64,000 nucleotides of DNA from Arthrinium phaeospermum (lineage: Eukaryota > Ascomycota > Sordariomycetes > Amphisphaeriales > Apiosporaceae). Positions 23,148-33,360 of this stretch are shown one piece after another. Under the pieces are notes generated by a model. The model was not told the origin of the DNA, ran no database searches, and was given only the letters and a program-made list of their open reading frames with translations. Position 1 is the stretch's first letter; the number at the start of each line of letters is the position of its first letter. The position numbers and the translations under genes are program-made. The DNA lies in NCBI GenBank assembly GCA_006503535.1, contig QYRS01000003.1, forward strand, positions 4,154,001-4,218,000, given 5' to 3'.

Positions 23148-26100
23148 TCACTGAATTGCATCCTTGACGCCACTTTCCGTGGTTTCCGGCTGCGTCTTAG
23201 TCTCCCACGCATGCGGCTTCCGCCCGTAAACGACCCATCTGGAAAACGACCGGTCAGCAATGGTGGATACTCGAGAACAGAACAGAACAGTACCAGATGA
23301 GGCGGCTAGCGTAGACGTACATGGGAATATAAGCATGTATGGCCGGGCTGAGAAGGTCGGCGCGGAAGTTCATGGCGAATTCTTCGAGCTGTTCGGCGGT
23401 GTAGCCCAGCGAGCTGACCATCCGGTAGGAGAGCCCGCTGATGTTGTCGTACAGGTTGCGCACCGACAGGCGGCCGACGTGCTTCATGCGCTCCTCCTTG
23501 CACCAGGGCCCAATGACGCCGGCGTATTTCCGCTCCTGGACCTCGACAACTAGAGGCAACAAGAAGCGCGGGCTTGGTTAGCGACATCCACGGTCACAGT
23601 GGCGGTCCATGGAGTGGGGGCTTGACTCACAGCCCATCTCTTCCATCCATTTCTTGTAGTGCTGGCTGACCTCCACATCTCTGCCCCTCGACGCGGCTCC
23701 GGCTTTCAGCAATTGGCCCCAGCGCTCCAGAGTCGTACCTATGGTAAGTAGGCGCGAGTCAGTAAGAACCCAGCACGTCGACAGCCCCCCTCTCCCTCCG
23801 CACCACCCCTTCTAGGGATCCGTGACTTACCTTCAGAACTGCCGTCCAAGGAGACGACATCGGTGCAGCCGTCCACATACTCAATCCAGCCGCCGGGGTT
23901 CATGTTGTCGAAGGCCTGCTGCATGACATACTTGGGGTCGTTGAAGCACGAGAAGACGAATCGGGCGTGGATATAGTCGAACTTGGTCGGCCCAAACTCC
24001 CACGGCTCCTCGGCGTCGTCGCGGATGAACTCGACATTCTCCGGCGGGTTCTCGGGCTGGATCTTGCTCAGGTCGGTTCCGATGATGTGCGATTCCGGGT
24101 GCTCTCGGGCTGGGCATCATCAAATCAGTCAGCCAGCGACTACGCGTTTACATAGAAGGATATATCGAACCAAATTCCATGGCCCACAGCCCAGTTCCGG
24201 TGGCGATATCAAGAACCTTGGGTGGGTTCGAAATGGGCGCCATGGTTAATCGATGGTGGAGCAGCACATAAGTCGACATGGCCTGGAGGTCGAGGCGCTC
24301 CTGTTCTGCCTGCTTTCGTTAGCCACGAGCAATGCCTTGACGACAGAGAAGGGAAGGAGTTGGTAGACAGGTGTCGACTCACAGCGTCATTAGGCAAGTA
24401 GTATTTCCCTTCCTTATAACCGTGATAACTGCGACCATTGGTCTCAACGACCGAGTTGGGTTCGACGACGGAAGCGCCGCTTGTTTCACGGTATATCTCG
24501 GCCGGAACCCATGCCTCGGGCGGAATCCCACTTTCGCTCGCCGGGACTGCGGCGGGAGACATGGTATCAGGCCTGAGGTACAGGGGATCGATCTCGGGGA
24601 AGTCCTCCGGCAGAAACTCGTGAGGCAGGAACCCGGCCCTCTTGGCGGCCGCAGAAGGACTCGACGATGGTTCGGGGTCAGCGGCCCGTGGGGTATCCGG
24701 CTTCTCCGGCTTCCGACCGTATACCGCAATCCTGTAAGCAAACGGGTCAGTGCCGTCAGAGAAACCAAATGCTTTCACGACTGTTCCAAACTCACATGGG
24801 GAGGTATGCGTGGATTGTCGGGTCGACGAGATTGCGCCGGACCTCGGCGATGAACTGCTCGATCTGCTCGTTCGAGTACCCCGCCTTCTGGAGCATGACG
24901 TGCGCGATGCCGCTGACGCCGTCGTAAATGTCCCGCTGGCAGAACTTCCCGGCCAGCTTGATGCGGGGGTCCTTGGCCCAGCCGCCGTACGGCCAGGCGA
25001 ACTTCCGCTCGACCACGTCCACGACTGCAGAAGAGGCACACGCAAACGCATACGATCAGCACATGACATACTTTGAAACACGTCTCGATACAGTTAGGTA
25101 GGTAGGTAGGTAGGTAGGTCCATGATGAACAACTTACAGCCGATTTCCTCGAGCCACTGCTTGTACTTCTCCGCCACTCGGAGGTCCCGCCCGTTGGTGG
25201 CGGCCCCCTGCTGGCAGTAGACACTGACTTTCTCCAGGGCCGTCCCGCGGAGCGTGCCGTCGAGGCAGCCGGAAGTGCCGATGGCGTCCATGTACTCGAT
25301 CCAGCCGCCGGGATTCAGGTTCTCGAAGGCGCGCTCCAGGACGCCCCGCGGGTTGTCGAAGCAGGTGAAGACGAGGCGGGCGTGGATGAAGTCGAACTTG
25401 GCGTCGTAACACCACTCCTCGTCCGAGTCCTCCCGCACGAAGGTCACGTTGGGGGGCTTGGTGTCGGGCTGGATCTGGCTCAGGTCCGACCCGATCACCT
25501 GCGCATCGGGGTAAAGCTCGGCTGGAGGTTCCTCAAGGTCAGTACTTTATGTACAGAGGATAGTCGGTGGGTCAGCTACTACACACCGAACTCATTGGGC
25601 CATATCCCAGTGCCGGTTGCGAGGTCCAGCACGTGTTTTGGGTTTTCGATCGGGGCCAGAAATAGCTTCCCCCAAGTAGTATCTTCAACCCCTGATGCTG
25701 AAGGTCGAGCCGGTCCTGTTCTGCCTGAGCGGCTGTCAGCATGCCTGTTGATGTACATGTTCTTCACTTGTGTCTGATACCCACCGGGTCGTTGGGGAGG
25801 AAATACTTCCCCTCCCGGTACCCGTTGTACAGCCTTCCGTTTTCAGCCTGCACGGACGCCGGCTCCACAATCGAGCTTCCCGTCGGAACGCGGTACAGGT
25901 CGCCAGGAAGCCAAGCCTCCGGAGGGACATTGGAGGTGATCCTCGGGAGGTTTGCCGGGTCGTCCGCGACGTAGGCAGGGTCGAGTTCGGGGTAGTCTTC
26001 CGGCAGGATCTCGTCCGGGTGCCAGCAGTCGTAGAGCTCAGACTTGGCCTGGACCTGTCTCGCTTCCAGGATCTGCGATGGCAGTTGCAGCTGGCGAGGA

Positions 26101-26525
26101 ATCGTCGCCGCCGGCGCCGCCGCCGGTTGCTGGGGGACTGCGGGTGGCACGGCATTGTTCAGCACATAGCCGTCGTTACCCCCCGAGTCGTTGCCCATGA
26201 AATGTGTTTCTGGGATGGGGAGGCCAGCCATGGCCCCAAAGTTCTGCATGGGGTCATAGCCGGGCGACTGGAAAATGGGTGCCTGCGCTTGGAATCCTTG
26301 TCGACCTCCCATGGGAAACTCCATGGGAAGCAGCGGTTCCGCATTTGTCCCAGAGTCACTCCCGAAGCCGTGGAAGGGCTGGGACGACGACAGCATCGTA
26401 TTGAAGCTGTCGTCTACTGGTATCGGCCTCATGGTATCCGGGCCGAGCCACATGAAGTCCTGCTCGCCCTCTTCCTGTTGCCGATCGGCGTTCGCGCCAC
26501 CTTGGGGTTGGTAAGGAGCCGACAT
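23148..26525 (-). CDS. tandem (two-domain) SAM-dependent methyltransferase, one-base frameshift in exon 2
   Basis: Ten exons on the minus strand: 25785-26525, 25587-25724, 25138-25521, 24796-25024, 24383-24731, 24171-24309, 23831-24109, 23631-23738, 23321-23549, 23148-23238. With one base added in exon 2 the product is 895 aa. Residues 1-160 are disordered. Each half then repeats the same plan: a leader (LPEDYPELDP... / LPEDFPEIDP...) ending GKYFLPND / GKYYLPND, SAM motif I (VLDLATGTGIW at 279-289; VLDIATGTGLW at 646-656), IGSDLS / IGTDLS, IHARLVF / IHARFVF, NPGGWIEY, and a terminal VYGRKP. No stop separates the halves, and intron 4 splices the first half straight into the second. LaeA-like fungal methyltransferases normally hold one such unit. 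The five-C run at 25669-25673 (plus strand) needs a sixth base. Without it, translation from the first ATG leaves frame before motif I. Substrate unknown. Confidence 0.85.
25095..25119. repeat. (TAGG)6 microsatellite in methyltransferase intron 3
   Basis: Six tandem TAGG units lie inside intron 3 (25025-25137) of the tandem methyltransferase gene. Confidence 0.95.
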
Positions 26526-27261
26526 TGAATTTGTTGAAGATTTGTCTTAAGACTGGGGATAAAGATAGACAGAGAGCTAACAGTGATGGACAAGAGAAAG
26601 CCTGGGGATCATTAAAATAAGATCGTTCGATGTCGATGAGGGGTTAATCGACAGCTGCACGATCGTTTGGGGAGCCGGGCCGAGGAAGTCGACGGTTTGG
26701 TCGCATTGCATACTACAGGGGATGTATGCTCCAATAGAACACACTCAAGAGGTTGGGAATGCTGGCAGGCTCGCATCGCCACCTTGTTTGGGATGGGTTG
26801 GCAAGGATGATAGCTCGCTACCAGAATGTCGGGTCCCAGGGGCCAATCACCACCAAGTCTTTTCAATATCACCCATGCGTCCAGATGGGACGATAAGGTT
26901 CTGAGCCAAAACGGGATCATTACTTATTAGCTATGGAGCTCGGGTCAGTCTACGCTACTAACAATGCCTCTGAAGTTGTAACTCTTGGACAAGGGGGACA
27001 TTCCACACAGCAAGCGACCGCAGGAATAAATCCTACTTTCTCCATCGACAACATCTGTCTTGATTATTCCGCTTGCCCCAGTTCGCAACAGTGGAATGAA
27101 CAAATACTACTGGAATAATTTTCCGTGGAAGGTCTTATTCCAGAAGAGACTTGACCGGTTTATTGTCGCAGGGGCATGACAGTTCATATCAATAAATGAG
27201 TCAATGCAAACGGCTGAGCCGCACACTCGCATCCCCGATGTCACCCTGATCGGTTGTTAAC
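26526..27261. other. promoter of methyltransferase gene / 3' region of zincophore gene
   Basis: Holds the presumed promoter and 5' UTR of the minus-strand methyltransferase gene and the 3' end of the zincophore gene. No other feature was seen. Confidence 0.45.
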
Positions 27262-28294
27262 CTAGGCGCAATGCACCTCGCCGTCAGAGTGAGTGTGGCA
27301 TTCCTATTTTCCAGTATTAGCGAGAGATTCCATCACATTTCCGGGGAAACTCACAGCTGCTGCAGCCGACGTGGTGCTAGGCTCGCTCGAAGTCGTCGCC
27401 GTCGGCGGGGCCGCGGACCCATGTCCACCATGCCCATCGTCCTTCCCCTCCTCCTTCTTGGCCGGCCTGCCCGTGCACCCCTCCCCGGGCACCGCGACAT
27501 CAAACGCGTAAGCGTCGAGCGCAAAGTACTGCAGCGTGTGCGAGTTGCGGACGGCCCGGGCGGGCTCGGCGCGCGCCAGCTCGAGGCACTCGGCGTACGA
27601 GTCGGCAAAGTGCTCGGCGGCGCCCTCGCCCACGCTCGGCATGTGCAGCAGCCGGTGGATCAGGTCGGAGCCGAAGTAGAAGCTGAGCGCGCCCTGGGCC
27701 ACGGTGTAGCCGTACCCGCACATGCCTTCGAGGGGTTTTCGGGTGGTGTAGGACAGGGGGCAGACGACGGTCTCGTCGGTGGCGTTCTCGCCGCGCCAGT
27801 GGCCTCCCCAGCCTGGGGTTGCGTTAGCAGCATGTCTGAAGCATGGTAAGTAAGGAGGCGGGGGTGTTGGGTGACGTACCTGGAAGCACGCAGTTGCCAT
27901 CCGGATCATCGCAACGGAACTTGAAGCGGCTCCGGTCACCGTTGGCGATCTTGTCGTACCATCCAATCACCTCGGCCGAAGGCGCCGTGCCAAAGTACTT
28001 CTGGAACAGTTCAGAGCCGTTACCAAAACGAAGAACGTGGTCCTTGGCGTGGGCAGCCAGCGTGGCGGCGTCGTCAAGACCCTTCTTGAGCAGCGCCCGC
28101 TCAGTGGCGTTGCAGGACTCGTGGATGGGCCAGGCCTGCGACCCGCCGGCGTTCCACGACCACGGGGTAGGCGCCGAGGGCGCGCTGGCCGTCACAGTCT
28201 GGGTGACGGTCTCCTGGCGCCGCTGGACGGGACCGGCGGAGGCGGGGCTACCGCTCAGGAGAGCCAGCAGGACGGTGGGGATGGTGGCTTTCAT
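27262..28294 (-). CDS. HRXXH-family zincophore (Pra1/Asp f 2/Zps1-like)
   Basis: Secreted zinc-binding protein of the HRXXH peptidase-like family, which includes Candida Pra1, yeast Zps1 and Aspergillus Asp f 2; these capture zinc outside the cell. Exons 27880-28294, 27355-27812 and 27262-27303 give 304 aa. There is a signal peptide (MKATIPTVLLALLSGSPASA). The hallmark HRLLH is at 191-195, followed by GEGAAEHFADSYAECL and the ALDAYAFDV block. A Lys/His/Ser-rich linker (DDGHGGHG) leads to a 13-residue last exon, ECHTHSDGEVHCA, the Cys-His metal site typical of the C-terminus of this family. That exon would be missed if intron 2 (27304-27354, 51 nt) were read through. In Aspergillus and Candida the gene is divergent from a ZIP zinc transporter; here the divergent partner is a Cys/His-repeat surface protein. 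Confidence 0.92.
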
Positions 28295-29161
28295 GGTGAG
28301 GTCTGCGTCTGTGCCTTGGCTGATTGGATTGGGCCGGGAGGGGTGCGGGTTGAGCGGATGGATATAACTGCGGTATACAGCGTTTCAGACAGGCTTATAT
28401 AGCCTTCTGGCCCTTCTCAACTTGCACGGATCTCTCCTTTCGCCAAGATGTCTAGCCGGTCACATTTCCAATATCTGGCTACTATCCAGTCACCTTGCTG
28501 GCCAGCATACTCAGCTCCCGGCCCGCAGGATATCTCATTTTTCCAAGCTTTTTTTCCATGAGGCTAACTGATGATGGCCGTTGACCCGAGGCAACGGAAT
28601 GGTTGGCGGGGGACTGAGTCAGCATTCCCGCCCAGCAGTTATGGTTATGACGAGATGAGGATTTCTGGCCGGGGTAGCTCGCCAAGACGCCGACGGTCAA
28701 GGGTAGGAGATTCTAGCCAGGAAAAAGTCTGGCGATGTGCATCCAGCCAAGACACGAGTTAAGTAGTTGATATGCGATGGGGCCATCAAGGTCCTCGGGC
28801 TAGGAATTGTATGGGCACGCATATAGTCAGGTGATAGACTTTAAGGTATTTGGTTAAGCAAACATGTAATCCGCACGGGTGAATATATACTGGAGCAGTC
28901 ACGATGCATACTGTCCACTGGTCAATTTTCCAATCGTGTCAACGGTATTGACCGAGACCGTTTTCAAATAGTACTTATAAGACGGGTTCCAAAGCCCGGC
29001 CAGGTGTGGGTCCAAGTTGGTGTCTTCCGATTCCGAACACCTTGATGGCCGTTGTCACCAGTCGCCAAGGCACTATACCGAAATCTCGTTCCTTGGCTAC
29101 GATTCCTCTGAACATCATCAGCTCACCGCATCCGGTGAAATACCGCGGAAATTCGAAGTTG

Positions 29162-29218
29162 GATGGCTGTCGTCCCTGTAATGCAATCCCACGGAATCCA
29201 CCGGGGTGGACAGCCATC
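29162..29218. repeat. 10-bp perfect inverted repeat
   Basis: GATGGCTGTC at 29162-29171 is exactly complementary in reverse to GACAGCCATC at 29209-29218, with a 37-nt spacer. It lies about 230 nt upstream of the Cys/His-repeat gene. Confidence 0.8.
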
Positions 29219-29258
29219 TTTTTCTGTTTTCTTCTGTTTTTTTTTTCGTTCCATTAAG

Positions 29259-29284
29259 TACCAAGGTTCCCCGGCAGAAATAAA
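29259..29284 (+). repeat. dispersed 26-nt repeat, copy 1
   Basis: This 26-nt block begins TACCAAGG and ends CGGCAGAAATAAA. It matches 44196-44221 at 24 of 26 positions; both differences are C/T transitions. An upstream T-rich tract and TTTTTCG are also shared. Confidence 0.7.
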
Positions 29285-29443
29285 AGGCCTCCAAAGAGCA
29301 GGTTACCCCAGAAATAACAAGCTCAAGGACGAGGCAGTGCCATGTCATAAATACAGCCGTGTATGCCGCTTGGGAAGTCCGGAGATCTCTCTGCTACTTG
29401 CACTAATCCCTCTACGCCCAACTCCAAGCCTATCAACATAAGA

Positions 29444-30210
29444 ATGCGCTTCGTCACCTCCGCCTGTCTCGCGCTCCTGGCCACGGCCAGTGCAGCCAAG
29501 TCGCTTGCCCCCTCGCCCACCGAGTCCATCGGCTGCGAGCCGCATGGCGACCACTGGCACTGCGACGGGCCCGCTCCCACCGCGGCACCCGTCTCTGTCT
29601 CCGGCTCGGCGGCGACAGCCGCCGCGACAACCACGGCAACCGAGCATGATCATGATCATGACCACGAGCACGAGCACGAGCACGAGTCGGGTACCGGCAG
29701 CCTCAAGCCCAGTCCCACCGAGTCGACAGGCTGTCATTCGCATGGCGACCACTGGTAAGTTCTAGTACCAGCCCTTGCACTCCCTGATACAACATGTACA
29801 AAGGTTGGGTACGTTCCTAACCCCATCACCCAAATCCAGGCACTGCGACGGACCGGTCGGCGCCGCGACCACCGGAAGCTCCCCGAGCTCCGCCATGAGC
29901 CTGGCCCCGAGCCCGACCAACTCTGTTGGCTGCAAGCCCCACGGAAACCATTGGTCAGTTTACATTTGCCTAGCCCCATAAGTACTCGGTAGGCGAGATA
30001 CGACTTGCTAACCCGGATTCCATCTCCCCCATCAGGCACTGCGACGGACCAGCCAACGCCTCGTCGGCACCTATCGGATCTTCGCAGACATCCTCGGGCA
30101 CAGGACCGGCTGCTGCGTCGTCGACCACACCCGCCAACGCTGGAGCGGCCCCGCGTGGGGCCAGTGGGGTGGCCGTAGTGGGTGCGGTACTGGCAGCATG
30201 GGTCTTGTGA
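29444..30210 (+). CDS. GPI-anchor-type surface protein with three Cys/His metal-binding-like repeats
   Basis: Exons 29444-29754, 29840-29953 and 30036-30210 give 199 aa. There is a signal peptide (MRFVTSACLALLATASAA). The C-terminus is a hydrophobic tail (GVAVVGAVLAAWVL) after small residues, typical of a GPI anchor signal. Three 23-residue repeats lie at 21-43, 87-109 and 125-147, with the shared core PSPTxSxGCxxHGxHWHC followed by DGP. Between repeats 1 and 2 is an alternating acid/His tract (67-81). Repeat 2 contains CHSHGDHWHC, close to the zincophore tail CHTHSDGEVHC. Both introns (85 and 82 nt) cut the same Trp codon of the HWHC motif in phase 2, so exon 2 is a symmetrical module. Metal (zinc or copper) binding at the cell surface is inferred from composition and from the divergent zincophore; I know no described function. 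Confidence 0.85.
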
Positions 30211-30661
30211 GGAACTAAAAAAGGGTTTTTTTTTCCTTCAAACCAAAAAGGACCAAAACCTGGGTCTGACCAAACGGCGACAGACAGGACCCTTTTTACA
30301 AAACGCATGGAACTTGTTTAGACAGCCAAAGTCAGAAAAGTTCCCTTCTACTTTATCGTTTCTTGCAGATATATTACGTAAAAAGCACCACGCGTGGTGG
30401 GTGCGGAGCTAGTGCTGACAGCGATACGAGAAGACCGTGCGATTGTGATTCGATGCTGCCTAGAGTGGCCGAGGTCCCGAGTTCTCGAGGCCCGAATTGC
30501 GAATTGGTGGATGGATTTTCGCCAAGACTGGGGACGTCGGGTGACGTGGCTGACGTCGTTTTTCGCATTTATATAATTTTGAATGCGCAACTCGAAATAT
30601 CTGGTTTTCTGATATTATTGTAGACCTGTGTAACTATTGACATTCCAAGCCAAGCGGCAAA
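30211..30661. other. intergenic, 3' of repeat protein / 5' of transporter
   Basis: 450 nt between two co-directional genes. It starts with poly-T and A-rich sequence consistent with a 3' UTR; the remainder is the presumed promoter of the transporter-like gene. Confidence 0.45.
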
Positions 30662-32313
30662 ATGTCTCGTCGCGCCGCCGACCGTTTGACCATGTATTCC
30701 ACCCCATCCGGCTCGGGCACCGCCCTCGCCGCCGAAGAGCAACCGCTCCTCGGACGCCGACCGGGCGACGCAGGCCGCGCCCACGACTTCGACGACTCGG
30801 AGGAGGAGGATGACGACGACGACGACGACGAGTATGACGCTGCCGACAGGGAGAAGTACATCCTCCGGTTCCTCCCCGTCGCCTTTGTCGCCGTCCTGGC
30901 CATGACGGCGACCGGCATCTCCAGCGTGATCGTCTACGACCGGATCGCGTGCCCGGACGCGTTCGACTGCGACCCTCCCCAGCGGTACCGGTACTACCGC
31001 ACGCTCGAGGCGGCGCGGACCATCGCCAACGCCTGCGGCATCCTCTCCGTCGGCGTCGCGCGGGTCTGGGTCGAGTCCGACCCCAAGCTCTGCCTCTACC
31101 TCTGGCTGGCGTGCCGCGCGCTGGGCGTGTGCGTACTGCTCCTTGGATGTGAGCGCAAACCCTCTCCATCTCCCCCTGTTATATTTTGCGACGTTGGGAG
31201 GAAATGCGATTGCTAATGCGCGAGCTGACTGATTGAACAGACTTCCTGAGCAACATCCACGTCGCCGCCGCGAGCAGCGTCCTCGACGGCCTGGCCAACG
31301 GCAACATCCTGTACTTCGTGCTCGCCGCCGTCTACGTCCGGACCAAGGTCCCCGGCCGCTTCGCGCGCCTGGTGGGGACCTCGCTGGCGCTCTACCTGGT
31401 CGGCTGCGCCGTCGGCCCGTGGGCCCCCGCCCTGGCGCCTTCCAGCCTCCTGTTCAGCTTCGCCGCCGCCCTCGTCCTCCTGGGGCTGACGGCCGCCTAC
31501 CTCGCCGTCTTCATCCCGTCGTCGGGCGTCTTTGCGACTGAGAGCGATGCGCCACCTAATACCGCGACGACGACGACGACGAGAAGAAGGGCTATTGTCT
31601 CGGCCATGGTCAGCCCCTTCTACTACTTGTACGCCGAGTCCGCCGTCCGGCTGCCCGCCCTCGCGCTGCTTCTGCACCAAACAACCCAGGGCTTCCTCTT
31701 CATCGCCATCATCGTCCACGCCGTGATCGACCTGGGCTTATACGGACTGCAAAACGGCATCGTGTTCGGCATCGAAACGGCGGTACCCGCCGTTTACCTG
31801 ATACTCGCCCTCTACGGCGTCCCTGCGCTCCAGAAGATGTGGAGGCGACAACGCAGTGCCACGGAAGAAGAAGACGCGGCCAGCGAAGCCGGTAGCAGGA
31901 GCAGCAGCAGCAGCAGTATCAGCGAGGGGAATACAAGGAGGAGCGCACGTGCGCCGTCGAACCGGGACTTCGTGTGCGCCATCATCTGCATGCTGGCGCA
32001 GCTCGTCGCCCTGCCTTGGTTCCTCGCTGTGACGGAGGAAAGCAGCGGGGCCGTCTACGGCTTGGTGGCCGTCGCCTCCCTCGGCATGGCCGCGCCCGCC
32101 TTCCTGAAGAGCTATACCGTCTCGATCGTGAACGCCAAGATTTCGGCGTTGGGAACACTGACGCTGATGGAGAGTTTCGGCACGCTGATCGCTCCGCTGT
32201 TGGTCACCAGCTTCCAGTTCTGGTTCTGGCGGAACGCGATCGTCATCCTGGCGCCGTCACTGGTGGGGGCGTCAATGGTTTGCTTGATTGTCAGTTATCT
32301 CATGGCGAGATAG
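30662..32313 (+). CDS. 12-TM transporter-like membrane protein (MFS-like)
   Basis: Exons 30662-31148 and 31241-32313 give 519 aa; the 92-nt intron starts GTGAGC, ends AACAG and splits a Gly-Tyr junction in frame. The cytoplasmic N-terminus carries EEQPLL, an acidic dileucine signal that in fungi often directs proteins to the vacuole, and an Asp/Glu run at about 45-58. About twelve hydrophobic helices follow, beginning with FLPVAFVAVLAMTATGISSVIVY and ending with SLVGASMVCLIVSYLMA. A charged Ser-rich loop of about 60 residues separates helices 8 and 9. No diagnostic substrate motif was recognised, so MFS membership is tentative. It follows the Cys/His-repeat gene on the same strand, but nothing in the sequence ties it to metal transport. 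Confidence 0.75.
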
Positions 32314-33360
32314 GTCTTGGCTTGGGAATAGAGGTTTTCAACGAGATGAAGCCGCGGCTATAGAGCCCTCAACAAGCAAGAAATGTCCAGAATGTTGGGC
32401 CATCCCGTTATGTCGTCCGGATGAACCGAGTAATTTGGTTACTTAATCATTGCGGTTGTACTCAAGGTGATGATGCTCCGACTGGCTGGAATTACCAACG
32501 AGTAAGGATCTGATAAAGTACGAGTGCACCAAGCAATCTCGTCGTGAGAATATGATATACCCAATTCCAGACTCCATAGAGGTGAAAAAAAGTGTCTAGC
32601 CCTCTATGGCCCGCAGAGAGCCGGGGTATCAAGCTTTCTGTTAGCTTGCAAGTGTGGGGATTCCAGGGGCAAGCGGGTCCCGGATCTAGATTCCCAACTC
32701 TCGGTACTCGGGTAAGCTCCTGGCACCTGGGGTCTCCGATGAGGTTGAACTCGTTCGGGCACCAATGACTATGGGGACGTAGGCGCAATGGGTGACGGAT
32801 TGAGTGATAAAGTGGTGAAAGTTGTCTGCAGTATCACGCTGAGGATGAGGGAGGGAGTCCATTTAAACATTTGTCATTGCCACGGCATCTTCAAGATCAT
32901 TCCGTCGTTCTGATCAAATTGATGCAGCGGTCTTCGAATTGGAGAATTGGAGAAGAAGCCGGAAAGGAAATTAGACATCACAGCCCCTAAGGTGCGTAGT
33001 CCGGGGCTGGACTCTTCTCATCCCTGCTTCCACGCAGGGGAACTAGACTATACAGCTTCTAGCCGCGCTAGAGCGAACTGGCTAGCGTCGACTATTGGCA
33101 CATCGGCAGCTTTTAATCCAGGTCTAGTCCATCTGGTAAGTGAAGCTGAGCAGCTTTCAGCTGCGATCTAGCAGGCACCAAACGCCTCATTTGCCAGCAG
33201 CGTATAGATAGTCTCTATTCCTATATAGAGAAGGGGGCCAAATGCAACGATGCTGGCACGAAGGAGGCTTTCCTGCTGTGCTCGCTCATCATTCATTTTC
33301 TACTTACCCAATACACTCTTTCCATAATACAGCACTAACTGAGTGCCTTGATATCTCATA
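32314..33360. other. 1-kb intergenic region
   Basis: Lies between the transporter-like gene and the secreted Thr-rich protein gene. No gene or repeat was supported. Confidence 0.45.

Larger units (their letters stand above)
28295..29443. promoter_or_regulatory. shared promoter region of zincophore and Cys/His-repeat protein
   Basis: About 1.15 kb between two divergent start codons. The hexamer CAAGGT occurs four times: 28492-28497 (minus), 28787-28792 (plus), 29039-29044 (minus) and 29262-29267 (plus). About 0.6 would be expected by chance on both strands. CAAGGT is the core I recall for ZafA, the zinc-deficiency regulator of Aspergillus; use by an orthologue here is inference. The region also holds a 10-bp inverted repeat, and a T-rich tract lies about 200 nt upstream of the plus-strand gene. 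Confidence 0.5.

Noticed and set aside
25095..25119. TAGG array as a telomere-like or CRISPR-like repeat
   Set aside because: Only six simple units inside an intron; a microsatellite explains it.
23148..26525. Model with two separate methyltransferase genes
   Set aside because: No stop lies after the first VYGRKP block, intron 4 splices straight on, and the second half has no promoter-sized gap or conserved start.
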